Positions 49,401 through 52,709 of a stretch of DNA of 64,000 nucleotides are shown here, one piece after another (position 1 is the stretch's first letter; each line of letters begins with the position of its first letter). Made by a program: the position numbers and the translations under genes. This DNA comes from Aplectana chamaeleonis (lineage: Eukaryota > Nematoda > Chromadorea > Rhabditida > Cosmocercidae): assembly GCA_029168955.1 (NCBI GenBank), contig JAPDOI010000173.1:1143501-1207500 (forward strand), given 5' to 3'. The notes below the pieces were generated by a model. It made no database searches. It saw only the letters and a program-made list of their open reading frames with translations, and was not told where the DNA came from.

Positions 49401-52400
49401 CCCCGCAGCTACCGATCTTCACCAAAAAATCAGACATGGTTCTTGTCGTGGACTTTACCTTTAAGAAGCCACTTTGGTACGCCTTTTTTACGATTTCTCG
49501 AGCTCAACAGTGGTGAGATGAGCGATGATTTTTGATCAACAGCACCGTTCTACCCTTCATTCTTAGCCTCTCTCTTTATTCAGGTCAGCTTGCATACATC
49601 GGTTGCAAATGACGGAAGTTACAAGCCACGGACAACTCGTCCAACATGCTTCCGCACCTCAATTCTTGAGGGGCCATAATTCCGTCCCCAGAAGGTCTTG
49701 AACGATTTCAGCATTGAAATCAGCATGAGACCTTTTTCAAGATAGGCAAAAAAACAGAAAAATGATTCTGAGGTTGGACTGTACCTTTAGAGGCAGGGCT
49801 CTCGAAAACATCAGAGTTCGTTTTTTAGCCTAAGTACAATGGGTCTATCACGACCATAGTGTTAGGAAAACATAAAACCGCGCCCGAAGTGCCCCCATAG
49901 CGTCCCAAATTTTGAATACCGTCTACTCGGCTCACCTCCGATCACATTGACTCTATTGCGATTGCATGCAATCAACTGAATTGGATGCGTGGTGAACTTA
50001 TTGATAGATGCATTGAAGGCACAGAACACCCATAAAATTATTTTTCAGTTTTTATGATGATCTTGGAGAGAGTCGCACACTGATCATAGTGGAATCTCTG
50101 AGATCGTCCTGACCCCTATGAACACAGCTATGGCTCCTTAACTATGCCTACATTTTGAGGATGAAAAGTTGGTGGACGAGTTGTCTCAGGTCTGTCTCTC
50201 TCTCCAATCGAAATCGTTGCGCGAGAGCGAGCCAGGAGATAAAGACAGCCCGATAATTAACTGAAGAACGAAGACTCTTCGAAAATTCATCCATCCGTCC
50301 AGCCGCTATCGAGTTCGAAAATCTGGTAGGGGGTGTGGCCCGTGGTGGTAAGCGAAGGAGGTCGGGCCTGTGGTATTGGCCTATATCTCGCTTCTTTGGA
50401 GGAATTGAGATCTGTTACACAGGAGCAAGCTACAACCCAACTAAATGAAACAGTCTGCTACCCAATTAAAGGCAGTGGTCACGATGAAAAACGTTATCGA
50501 AAAAACTATAAAAATCAGCTTAGATATAAAACAGCTCAAAAACTATGAAGGTAGCGCAGTGAAAAACGGGCTAGAATTGGAGTTATTAAGACCCTAAATT
50601 TCCAGTTCGTGCACACGTGCACAGAAAGATCACAGTCTCATGCCAAGCATTCAAAATCATCGACACTCAGAGGACGAAATAAATGCAAATTTACCTAACG
50701 AAAACAGTTGAGCAATGAAAGAAAGCACTCCAGTCAATGTTTTTGATTAGATGTGTACATAAATACAAACGTTCATTGATTGAAATTCAATTTCAAGTCA
50801 GCTGATGTTCTCGATATTAGAGATCATCGATGCCGATGATGTGGGGTGGACTCGTCCACTATCAAAACACAAGAAAGTTCAGGCTTCGAATTCGGCCCAG
50901 AAAAGCTATTTTTTCACGATTTTTTCTCATAGGTTCTACTACTCTATACCCAGAAAAGGGTTTAAAGAGGAAAAGAAGACGAGCATATTTGAGCGCGACC
51001 ACTGCCTTCAAATGAAAATCACAAAATTCATATCTGAGGGTGCCCTGTGCTCCTAAAGGCACAGTACACCCTCAGACCCAAATTTTATGATTTTTATTCA
51101 ATTTTCTAGTAGACACCTCAAGTATAACACGTGCAAAATGCGAGATCTCAGTTCCTCCGAAAAAAAAACGAGACATGAGCGACCACAGGCCCGACCTCCT
51201 TCGCACACAACCACGGGCCACACTCCCTACCAGATTTCCGAGCACGATACCCGCTAGATGGATGGATGAAGTCTAAACAAGTCACCGTGCATCTGTCCAT
51301 TGTCGGACTGGGTCCTTATCCTGGCTCGCTCTCGCGCAACGACTGCGAACGAAGAGAAATACAGTCCCGAGACAACTCGTCCACCATCACCCTTAAAATA
51401 TAGGCATCTTTGAGGAGCCACAACTCTGTTCATAGGGGTCATGTACGGTCTCAGATATACCATTGTGATCAGCGTGTGACCCTCTCCAAGACCAGCATCA
51501 GAACTGAAAAATTATTTTCTGGGCATTTTGTGCACAGTCGAACCTCAAAATTGTTCTTCTGTGTTTTTGTTAATCCTGAAAACGGTCCCACGCTAATTGT
51601 AATGATCTCTCTGGAATCGCACAAGACCCTCTAGGAACGGAGTTATGGCCCCTCGAAAATTGAGCTACTGAAGCGTTGTGGACGAGTTGTCCGAGGCTTG
51701 CAACCTCCGTGATTTGCAACAATTGTATGCGAGTAGACTTGATTAAAGAAAGAGGCCGAGAATGAAGGAAAGAACGGGATTATTGATAAAAAACCATCGC
51801 TTATCTAGCCACTGTTTAGCTCTGAAGACCGTAAAAGGGGAGTGCCAAAGTGGTCTCCTGATGTGGGCGCCCCAGGGTGGCTTCCCCCTATATCTCGCTT
51901 AGTCGGATGAGATCTCGCGCTTGGCAGCTGTTATACAGGAACGGTCTACTTCCAAATTATGTGGAAATCTCAGATTTCGCTCCTGAGTTTGGGCTGTGCC
52001 TTTGAGGGGTTATTTCGTTCCCCCTTTCTTGGTTTTACAACGTTATTCTTGTGATTGGCCACCCAAATACCTATTTCTACCTAGAAATCAGGCTAAGTTT
52101 TAATTGTGAACACTGCCTTTGGAGACTGCATAGTATATAAAAGCCATAAAATATTCTCCCACCATAAGCTAAATGATATCGGTGTGATAACCGTGAAGTC
52201 TTGTTTGTCATGCCACTCAATATAAAATTAATCACCTTGCCGACACTCTCCTAGCTCAGGTAGGAAAACAGATCCTCGTTGGCGACATTCCTCGCTTATG
52301 ATTGTGCATCCGTTGTCATTTCTAATCATTCCATGCATACACTCGCACCTGGAATTGGAAGTGCCCTTCAGTGAATGTGCTGTGACCCCAAAAGGTGATT

Positions 52401-52709
52401 CTCTCATTTTTCTGTGCACATTACAGCACACACCCATTTGAAAAAAGCCCTTACTTCCTTTGTTCGTTTTTATTGATTCATCATAAGGCTGCACTGTTAT
52501 CTGGTAGTCAATATAAAGAATGGCTATCGTTAGGGAACGTAGGGCATACCTAAATTAATAAAAAACTATGTAACCCGACGCTTACCTCAGCCGAAGACAA
52601 AATGCTCCTGATTCCACAGATGAGCATTGCTGAGAATATTGACATGGCTCTCCTGGATATTGCCCTGAATAACACGGTAATCGACGATTTCGTACCAAAT
52701 CTAGCCCTG
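7209..52709 (-). CDS. Multi-exon EB-module cysteine-rich protein gene (5' incomplete)
   Basis: Sixteen minus-strand exons join in phase: 52709-52586, 52348-52236, 48206-48021, 42010-41910, 41850-41775, 35680-35516, 35461-35330, 26185-26060, 24860-24690, 24572-24424, 22861-22687, 22557-22494, 22413-22382, 21770-21642, 21181-21081 and 7430-7209. The product is about 688 residues with at least 12 CxC centres in contexts such as CTGGSSCLNGQCTCP and CVGGSTCLRTTCTCP, the pattern of the EB module (Pfam PF01683). EB modules are known from nematode extracellular and secreted proteins; function here is unknown. Most junctions are phase 1, as expected for shuffled extracellular modules. No signal peptide, transmembrane segment or Kunitz domain was seen in the recovered part. 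The 5' end is missing: the first exon opens at an acceptor. Introns range from 54 bp to 13.65 kb and the long ones are full of mobile elements. No stop or frameshift is seen in the core exons, so the gene looks functional. Confidence 0.85.
7440..8408. repeat. Region with recurring TTACATGTAA palindromes
   Basis: From about 7770 the words GTTACATG, ACATGTAAC and AAGTTACATG recur many times (for example near 7915, 8010, 8100, 8240, 8330 and 8365). Similar words resume at 11463-11520 and 12578-12670, on the far side of the Penelope-like element and two MITEs. No gene is seen. Confidence 0.5.
8409..8534. repeat. 126-bp palindrome before the Penelope-like ORF
   Basis: Arms 8409-8467 and 8476-8534 (59 bp, one mismatch) flank an 8-base loop. 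The segment 8440-8474 is itself a palindrome (arms GACGCACTCCTGAG and CTCAGGAGTGCGTC), so two hairpins compete. It ends 9 bp before the first ATG of the reverse-transcriptase frame. Confidence 0.85.
8543..10877 (+). pseudogene. Penelope-like reverse transcriptase, interrupted
   Basis: The frame opens at ATG 8543 and would encode about 778 residues. Recognisable RT blocks in order: YALPKLHKDPIKFRFITGA near 9770, VYSADFTDMFTNLPHSFI near 10010, KGVPQGGNFSPLLAD near 10275 and FRYMDDLLI near 10395 (catalytic DD). A C-terminal block FRVKRLPHAHSDI is near 10600. The N-terminal block with HQHIITGNIDIIKNS near 9210 resembles widespread animal elements of this RT type. Breaks: in-frame TGA at 8711-8713, in-frame TAA at 9356-9358 and a frameshift between about 9880 and 9912. 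Between them the frame is clean, so decay is recent. Penelope-like assignment rests on the PKLHK motif, the RT order and the ribozyme-like 3' motif; a related RT class is possible. Confidence 0.75.
10878..11078. other. 3' non-coding part of the Penelope-like element
   Basis: AT-rich sequence between the RT stop and the ribozyme-like motif. No ORF of note. Confidence 0.4.
11079..11146 (+). ncRNA. Hammerhead-ribozyme-like core with permuted strand order
   Basis: All hammerhead core bases are present. CTGAGGA (11084-11090) matches CUGANGA. GAAA (11135-11138) and U-C at 11120-11121 complete the catalytic positions. Stem I pairs CCTCA (11079-11083) with TGAGG (11122-11126). Stem II pairs GCCCC (11091-11095) with GGGGC (11130-11134). 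Stem III pairs AAAGTTCGT (11112-11120) with ACGAACTTT (11138-11146). In sequence order the strand carrying the cleavage site lies inside the stem II loop, which is not one of the three usual circular permutations and implies a pseudoknot. Hammerheads are known in Penelope-like elements; activity here is untested. Confidence 0.5.
11150..11516. other. No gene recognised
   Basis: Mixed sequence containing a segment GGTTCAATTACCCGTGTTTG that resembles repeats near 18015 and 37385. No gene. Confidence 0.4.
11517..12091. mobile_element. TTAA-flanked MITE, GCGCGGACGCTGCC family
   Basis: Left end TTAAAGGCCGTGTACGCGC, right end GCGCGGACGCTGCCTTTAA, inverted. The related copy at 32240-32797 is in the opposite orientation. 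Non-coding. Confidence 0.75.
12088..12577. mobile_element. TTAA-flanked MITE, GCAGTGTTCACGA family
   Basis: Left end TTAAAGGCAGTGTTCACGAC, right end ATCGTGAACACTGCCTTTAA. It shares the TTAA 12088-12091 with the preceding element. A close relative is at 39903-40397. Confidence 0.8.
12578..13667. other. No gene recognised
   Basis: Starts with TTACATGTAA-type words continuing the repeat seen before 8400, then unique sequence. The ORFs at 12892-13140 (minus) and 13325-13864 (plus) show no family features. Confidence 0.4.
13668..14912 (-). mobile_element. mariner-family DNA transposon, degenerate
   Basis: Terminal inverted repeats of about 30 bp: CAGGTTGTCCAATAATTCTT at 13668 and the complement of CAGGCCGTCCAATAATTCCT ending near 14912. 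Both are flanked by TATA, consistent with a TA target. Length of about 1.25 kb is normal for mariner. It lies in the last intron of the EB gene, in the same orientation as that gene. Confidence 0.9.
13740..14744 (-). pseudogene. mariner transposase, broken
   Basis: The frame opens at ATG 14744 with a mariner-like N-terminus ending SQRTVRR, then TGA (14615-14613) where the family normally has Trp before FNRFESGD. A frameshift follows near 14570. The next segment has GRPSTVDDDEVRRC and TGDESWLLYNN (first catalytic Asp), a TGA after NIMLCC, a second frameshift near 14060, then DNALPHVAK (second Asp) and PPYSPDLAPSDYHLF (third Asp). The stop is at 13740. The triad is thus D, D34D-type. With two stops and two frameshifts it cannot encode active transposase. 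Confidence 0.9.
14913..15242. other. No gene recognised
   Basis: Contains CCGCCGCCCTCTGCCGTTGC near 15090, a word also seen near 55210, and a TGCGTGCGGCT-type segment. Probably a diverged inverted-repeat element. No gene. Confidence 0.4.
15243..15695. repeat. Second 42-bp tandem repeat (two blocks)
   Basis: Units of 41-42 bp built around GTTCCACGTCACCCTGCTTA and a variable GTTTGAAGCC or CATCCGAAGCC half repeat about five times at 15243-15435. They repeat about three times at 15568-15695, with a unique spacer between. Unrelated in sequence to the 42-bp satellite at the window start. ORFs through it are artefacts. Confidence 0.75.
15822..16370. mobile_element. Inverted-repeat element with arms of about 150 bp
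   Basis: The arm at 15822-15990 has AAAAGTCGCGAAATCGCAAC and GTTCGGGGAGCTAGG. It is inverted at about 16230-16370, which reads CCTAGCTCCCCGAAC then CGCAAAAGTCGCGATTT. Inner sequence is non-coding. Confidence 0.75.
16371..17690. other. No gene recognised
   Basis: Unique-looking sequence of mixed composition. No EB exon, RT or transposase motif was found on either strand. Confidence 0.4.
17750..17930. repeat. CACGTG-rich short repeats, copy 1
   Basis: Degenerate tandem units around AGCACGTGCTGCAAAATTT lie between 17803 and 17910. Related copies are at 31278-31352 (inverted) and 37150-37235. Each is followed by GCGTTATCGTAGCAGCACAC or a close variant, so this is a dispersed repeat family. Confidence 0.65.
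18469..18937. mobile_element. TTAA MITE, GCATACACGCTCGTAAACG family, copy 1
   Basis: Terminal repeats TTAAAGGCAGCATACACGCT and AGCGTGTACGCCGCCTTTAA. Inverted similarity extends across nearly the whole 469 bp (for example GTCAAAAACGACCCACAATG against its complement). Copies at 23232-23700 and 43494-43955. Confidence 0.85.
18938..19225. mobile_element. Short inverted-repeat element
   Basis: GGGTATGGTATACTTT at 18939 is inverted as AAAGTATACCATACCCC ending near 19225. Inner CTGTCGCTGATG and TCGCAGCGACGTG-like words are also inverted. Non-coding. Confidence 0.6.
20586..21080. other. Intron sequence, no gene recognised
   Basis: A 121-residue minus-strand ORF at 20637-21002 begins just beyond the exon 15 donor. 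It has no recognised domain and no cysteine pattern, so I treat it as chance. Confidence 0.4.
21081..21181 (-). CDS. EB gene exon 15
   Basis: Acceptor TTTCCAG|CG, donor CAGATG|GTATGT, phase 1 to 0. It encodes KPGESCDRSEECTDGSYC and SLKCKCIEETQM. The next intron is 13.65 kb and holds the Penelope-like and mariner elements. Confidence 0.85.
21642..21770 (-). CDS. EB gene exon 14
   Basis: Acceptor CATTAAG|TT, donor AATG|GTATGT, phase 1 to 1. It encodes GVCIRVGAVCLGGSVC and VAGICVCPLG, a full module. Confidence 0.85.
21973..22226. repeat. 254-bp palindrome
   Basis: The left arm begins ACAGTTCAACTCCGCATTGC and the right arm ends GATGCGGAGTTGAACTGT. Arms of about 113 bp with a few mismatches surround a short spacer. 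Inner part: GGATCACCCGGGCGG against CCGCCCGGGTGATCC. Non-coding, between exons 13 and 14. Confidence 0.85.
22382..22413 (-). CDS. EB gene exon 13, 32-bp micro-exon (tentative)
   Basis: Acceptor TTGGCAAG|T and donor GCTG|GTGATC give a phase 2 to 1 exon encoding CVRAARTELA. It bridges exons 12 and 14 in frame. It lacks the usual CxC, so the true bridge could be another segment. Confidence 0.35.
22494..22557 (-). CDS. EB gene exon 12 (probable)
   Basis: Acceptor ACGGGCAG|AT, donor GGAAG|GTAAGT, phase 1 to 2. It encodes IIRECRYDSDCTEKNICANG, the first half of a module. The donor is strong, the acceptor less so. Confidence 0.6.
22687..22861 (-). CDS. EB gene exon 11
   Basis: Acceptor TCTTTCAAG|ATC, donor CCAG|GTGAGA, phase 0 to 1. 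It finishes one module (CMNSICVCPTGE) and encodes another (GSCDANFQCFGGAQC and RRICICP). Confidence 0.87.
22862..23231. other. Intron sequence, no gene recognised
   Basis: No repeat boundary or ORF of note. Confidence 0.4.
23232..23700. mobile_element. TTAA MITE, GCATACACGCTCGTAAACG family, copy 2
   Basis: Starts TTAAAGGCAGCATACACGCT and ends AGCGTGTATGCTGCCTTTAA. 469 bp, the same size as copy 1. Located in the intron between exons 10 and 11. Confidence 0.85.
23701..24423. other. Intron sequence, no gene recognised
   Basis: AT-rich then GC-rich. No protein family was recognised on either strand. Confidence 0.4.
24424..24572 (-). CDS. EB gene exon 10
   Basis: Acceptor ATTGTAG|GT, donor GGCGAG|GTCTGC, phase 1 to 0. 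It encodes RAVCIDGTCVSP and NGECQTGSQNINGVCVS, then PGASCDKGE. The donor is non-ideal, but it joins exactly to ICSGGSNC in exon 11 and restores a standard module. Confidence 0.75.
24690..24860 (-). CDS. EB gene exon 9
   Basis: Acceptor ACTTTTTAG|TT, donor CAGG|GTACGT, phase 1 to 1. It encodes APGKPCHTGLERCMSQATC and ENGVCQCPFGM, then opens the next module with PAGAACNRTSRCQ. Confidence 0.87.
24861..25274. other. Intron sequence, no gene recognised
   Basis: Nothing supported in this stretch. Confidence 0.35.
25275..25410. repeat. 136-bp near-perfect palindrome without loop
   Basis: GGGGCCGAATAGACTCCCGC at the left is mirrored by GCGGGAGTCTATTCGGCCCC at the right. The centre ATGCGGC/GCCGCAC has no spacer. 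A few mismatches are present in the arms. It lies in the intron between exons 8 and 9. Confidence 0.88.
25411..26059. other. Intron sequence with a MITE-end fragment
   Basis: CAAAGGCAGTGTCCACGATCG at 25508 resembles a TTAA-MITE end. The rest is unassigned. Confidence 0.35.
26060..26185 (-). CDS. EB gene exon 8
   Basis: Acceptor ATTTCCAG|TC, donor GCCG|GTACGT, phase 1 to 1. It encodes PPKSSCNSFTNCGGGSSC and VSGICQCPSDQLPLNGSC. It lies 9.1 kb downstream of exon 7, beyond a LINE-bearing intron. Confidence 0.87.
26205..26375. mobile_element. Short inverted-repeat remnant
   Basis: GTCCACGATGAAAACCGAG at 26213 is inverted as CTCGGTTTTCATCATGTAC near 26368. It resembles the ends of the 56276-56890 MITE. 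It sits about 20 bp upstream of the exon 8 acceptor. Confidence 0.45.
26376..27369. other. Intron sequence, no gene recognised
   Basis: At 27125-27240 it contains degenerate GGAAATCG and GTCGAAAC words. A plus-strand ORF at 26155-26598 overlaps exon 8 antisense and has no known domain. Confidence 0.4.
27967..28115 (-). pseudogene. Degenerate EB-like exon candidate
   Basis: On the minus strand one frame gives NGSCERPIRS and RYCGFFVHSVLCPCAQG, with a possible phase-1 donor GAAG|GTGACA. The neighbouring frame gives YPGCKNPFCQ just before. Together they resemble a module broken by a frameshift. It lies between exons 7 and 8, where a module exon would fit. Weak evidence. Confidence 0.25.
28692..31050 (-). 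mobile_element. RTE-like non-LTR retrotransposon, 5'-truncated
   Basis: The 3' end carries a (TGAG)n tail (28691-28708 on the minus strand), typical of RTE-type elements ending in short tandem repeats. The 5' end is truncated inside the endonuclease domain. Same orientation as the host gene; lies in intron 7. Confidence 0.8.
28715..31010 (-). pseudogene. Endonuclease/reverse transcriptase of RTE-like LINE, broken
   Basis: Starts within the last endonuclease block (GADCGSDHYLL). RT blocks follow: KNGRASGVDDITAE near 30230, WKRCIIVPIYQKGDARDC near 30090, YRGISLISIVGKVFNRII, QAGFRPCRSCSDQI, VIAFIDFKSAF, NAGVRQGGVLSPLLFN near 29660 and LMLADDSAVFAD near 29550 (catalytic ADD). The C-terminal part has ILLYGSETWTLLKSDL and RRLRWFGHVCRMD. 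Breaks: in-frame TAG at about 29899, TAG near 29752, TGA near 29598 and a frameshift near 28930. Otherwise the frame is intact. RTE is my best clade guess; other LINE clades share these blocks. Confidence 0.85.
31220..31440. repeat. CACGTG-rich short repeats, copy 2
   Basis: AAATTTTGCAGCACGTGCTG at 31313, TGGAGCACGTGATACTGCAG and GTGCTGCTACGATAGCGCTGG at 31256 correspond in inverted orientation to the copies at 17.8 kb and 37.2 kb. Confidence 0.6.
31867..32239. other. Intron sequence, no gene recognised
   Basis: Nothing supported. Confidence 0.35.
32240..32797. mobile_element. TTAA-flanked MITE, GCGTCCGCGCAGAG family
   Basis: Left end TTAAAGGCAGCGTCCGCGC, right end GCGTGCACGCTGCCTTCAA (one base change in the TTAA). 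Relative of 11517-12091 in the opposite orientation, sharing inner words such as AAAAGGAAGCTG and CACACCGGACAGAC-like sequence. Confidence 0.75.
33160..33830. mobile_element. Inverted-repeat element of about 0.67 kb
   Basis: CGCGTTGCTACAACGTGCGG near 33380 is inverted as CCGCACGTTGTAGCAACGCG near 33575. CCCATTTATAGGTGTTATA near 33459 is inverted as TATAACACCTATAAATGGG near 33497. The outer AAGCCGAAGAGCGCTACATA matches inverted sequence near 33690, and GCCCTGAGGGCAC is inverted further out. Palindromic throughout, with a short centre. Confidence 0.8.
33831..35329. other. Intron sequence, no gene recognised
   Basis: Has poly-C tracts near 34386 and unassigned sequence. ORFs here lack domain motifs. 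Confidence 0.4.
35330..35461 (-). CDS. EB gene exon 7
   Basis: Acceptor GAACTTCAG|CA, donor ACTG|GTATGA, phase 1 to 1. It encodes PPLSSCQNGERCTRDAVC and VNGACICPPGRQIVDGQC. The 54-bp intron from exon 6 has textbook nematode ends. Confidence 0.88.
35516..35680 (-). CDS. EB gene exon 6
   Basis: Acceptor AACTTCCAG|GC, donor TATG|GTAAGT, phase 1 to 1. It encodes a full module with APGQQCRVNAQCTGGSSC and LNGQCTCPRGM, preceded by a linker with two cysteines. Confidence 0.88.
35690..36860. other. Intron sequence with diverged inverted repeat
   Basis: CAGTCCACGGCAACGGAAAG at 36150 is inverted as CTTTGTCGGTTGCCGTGGACTG near 36700, so 36150-36720 is probably a non-coding inverted-repeat element. The rest is unassigned. 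Confidence 0.45.
36861..36997. repeat. 137-bp palindrome, GC-rich
   Basis: AGGGGCTGAGCAGAGTGCCA at the left is mirrored by TGGCACTCTGCTCAGCCCCT at the right. The centre is GATAGATCG-CGG-CGATCTATC with a 3-base spacer. Arms contain GCGGCGCGGCGCGG. Confidence 0.9.
37130..37260. repeat. CACGTG-rich 28-bp tandem repeat, copy 3
   Basis: Two clear 28-bp units ACGTGCTGCAAAATTTCATC/ACACAAGC and ACGTGCTGCAAAATTTAATC/GAAGGAGC are followed by a variant with ACGCGCTGCA. Confidence 0.7.
37261..38612. other. Intron sequence, no gene recognised
   Basis: Contains further CACGTG words near 37515-37550 in inverted orientation and a poly-C tract near 38150. No gene. Confidence 0.4.
38613..39701. mobile_element. 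1.09-kb element with long terminal inverted repeats
   Basis: The left arm has ACAAGGGAACCACAATAAGT and CTGCCTAGACCCACTCTGAA. The right arm has the inverted CAGAGTGGGTCTAGGCAGCTG and ACTTATTATGGTTTCCTTGT. Arms are about 110 bp. The inside carries several degenerate copies of a motif like GGGGTGCTGAACACGAATCT (38855, 38980, 39110, 39275 and 39477, in both orientations). Confidence 0.8.
39903..40397. mobile_element. TTAA MITE, GCAGTGTTCACGA family, second copy
   Basis: TTAAGGGCAGTGTCCACGAT to ATCGTGAACACTGCCTTTAA. It shares long inner segments with 12088-12577, such as AATGAATGCTCGAGATCGTG. Confidence 0.82.
40394..40885. mobile_element. TTAA MITE, GGCACAGGACACCC family
   Basis: TTAAAGGCACAGGACACCCA to TGAGGGTGTACTGTGCCTTT then AA. 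It abuts the previous element with a shared TTAA (40394-40397). Further copies or fragments lie near 4253, 6720, 48400, 50010 and 51054. Confidence 0.82.
40886..41774. other. Intron sequence, no gene recognised
   Basis: AT- and pyrimidine-rich. Nothing supported. Confidence 0.4.
41775..41850 (-). CDS. EB gene exon 5
   Basis: Acceptor AAGTTTCAG|ATG, donor CCAG|GTTTGT, phase 0 to 1. It encodes FTGSKCSQSCPAGYIVNNKG and then VCTP. The intron from exon 4 is only 59 bp. Confidence 0.78.
41910..42010 (-). CDS. EB gene exon 4
   Basis: Acceptor TCTATTTAG|CT (an alternative in-phase AG lies 9 bases on), donor GGAATG|GTATCA, phase 1 to 0. It encodes AGDECLYTSQC and CERNVCRCPNGM. Confidence 0.8.
42236..42798. 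mobile_element. TTAA MITE, GGCACTGTTTACGATAAAC family
   Basis: TTAAAGGCACTGTTTACGAT with AAACTTCGTCC at the left, mirrored by GGACGAAGTTTATCGTCAAC and AGTGTCTTCAA at the right. Inner parts are also inverted (CTTTGACCTGCGATCATC near 42430 against GATGATCGCAGGTCAAAG near 42567). Confidence 0.8.
42794..43173. mobile_element. MITE chained to the previous one
   Basis: Begins TTCAAGGGCAATGTACACGA and ends TTCATCGTGAACACAGCCTT then TAA. It shares its left target with the neighbouring element. Shorter and more diverged termini. Confidence 0.65.
43240..44690 (+). pseudogene. CR1/Jockey-like LINE reverse transcriptase fragment, split by a MITE
   Basis: Left part (to 43493): HSGVPQRGVVSPIPFNIY and FSAFADDIKIYHEV, the RT catalytic FADD block, ending WSDDWDLP. 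Right part (from 43956): EKTEILHLGANN, RAYTTYVRPILEYGTPVFNP and a C-terminal segment with LSLRRRENDLLLLHKILFGV. A 462-bp MITE separates the two halves. At least two frameshifts lie near 44165 and 44300. Only the 3' half of the RT and the C-terminus remain. Clade is judged from the FADD and YVRPILEYG blocks. Opposite strand to the host gene. Confidence 0.82.
43494..43955. mobile_element. TTAA MITE, GCATACACGCTCGTAAACG family, copy 3
   Basis: TTAAAGGCAGCATACACGCT to AGCGTGTATGCTGCCTTTAA, inserted in the LINE fragment. Internal structure as in the other two copies. Confidence 0.88.
44691..45220. other. Intron sequence, no gene recognised
   Basis: A minus-strand ORF (44944-45144) has a hydrophobic start and a GILITQKTMNCGVAFLV segment, but no EB cysteine pattern. 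Not called. Confidence 0.35.
45221..45863. mobile_element. Inverted-repeat element, TAGTACGTCGGCACAATACCG family
   Basis: GGGGCTTAGTACGTCGGCAC and AATACCGTTAGTA at the left are mirrored by TACTAACGGTATTGTGCCGA and CGTACTAAGCCCC at the right. Sub-terminal CAGGATATGCTGGCA and CAGCAGCTCCTG words are also inverted. A relative is at 55615-56010. Confidence 0.75.
45864..47576. other. Intron sequence, no gene recognised
   Basis: 46660-46920 is very AT-rich with short AATATTT-type palindromes. No gene. Confidence 0.4.
47577..47985. mobile_element. Diverged copy of the GCATACACGCTCG MITE family
   Basis: GAAAGGGCAACGGCATACACGCTCG is at the left and CGCGAGCGTATATGCTGTCTTTGA at the right. It is shorter and more diverged than the three intact copies. 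Confidence 0.55.
48021..48206 (-). CDS. EB gene exon 3
   Basis: Acceptor TTATTGCAG|TT, donor CCAA|GTGAGA, phase 1 to 1. It encodes a complete module beginning SPGSQGCSHNMQCSQAFPGA with a CVLQTCTCP centre, plus a cysteine-containing tail KRCEPGKTYS. Separated by introns of 4.0 kb and 6.0 kb. Confidence 0.85.
48207..48399. other. Short intron stretch
   Basis: Contains GGCAGAATTGAACCTGCACC, superficially like a tRNA T-arm, but the stem does not pair properly. No RNA gene called. Confidence 0.35.
50012..51057. mobile_element. GGCACAG-family MITE interrupted by another MITE
   Basis: Left end GAAGGCACAGAACACCCATA. The right end TATCTGAGGGTGCCCTGTGC lies after an inserted element at 50466-51010. 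The intact relative at 40394-40885 reads through this junction. Confidence 0.65.
50466..51010. mobile_element. TTAA MITE, GCAGTGGTC family, second copy
   Basis: TTAAAGGCAGTGGTCACGAT to GAGCGCGACCACTGCCTTCAA. It matches 1950-2505 in reverse orientation, including ATCATCGATGCCGATGATGT against its complement near 2120. Confidence 0.8.
52236..52348 (-). CDS. EB gene exon 2
   Basis: Acceptor AATTCCAG|G, donor CAAG|GTGATT. It completes the preceding module: the split codon AG+G gives Arg before CECMHGMIRNDNGC. It then adds a Cys-Arg-Gln linker ending in phase 1. The intron before it is 237 bp. Confidence 0.8.
52586..52709 (-). CDS. EB gene exon 1 of those found
   Basis: Frame includes YPGEPCQYSQQCSSVES and GAFCLRL. 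The donor is CTGAG|GTAAGC, leaving phase 2. The acceptor is either CTCGTAG|CA (start 52709, phase 1) or TTGCAG|CTC (start 52716). It carries the first half of a module whose CxC is in the next exon. Upstream frame closes at a TGA shortly before, so earlier exons must exist outside what I could recognise. Confidence 0.75.

Larger units (their letters stand above)
48400..52125. mobile_element. Cluster of overlapping TTAA-type MITE copies
   Basis: Ends of the GGCACAG and GCAGTGTTCACGA families recur near 48405, 48845, 48975, 49460, 49785, 50012, 51054, 51535 and 52115, in both orientations. Shared inner words include GGACGAGTTGTCTCAGG and CCATCCATCTAGC-type sequence. Members have interrupted one another. 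GGAAGCCACCCTGGGGCGCC at 48954 recurs inverted near 51860. No gene. Confidence 0.6.
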
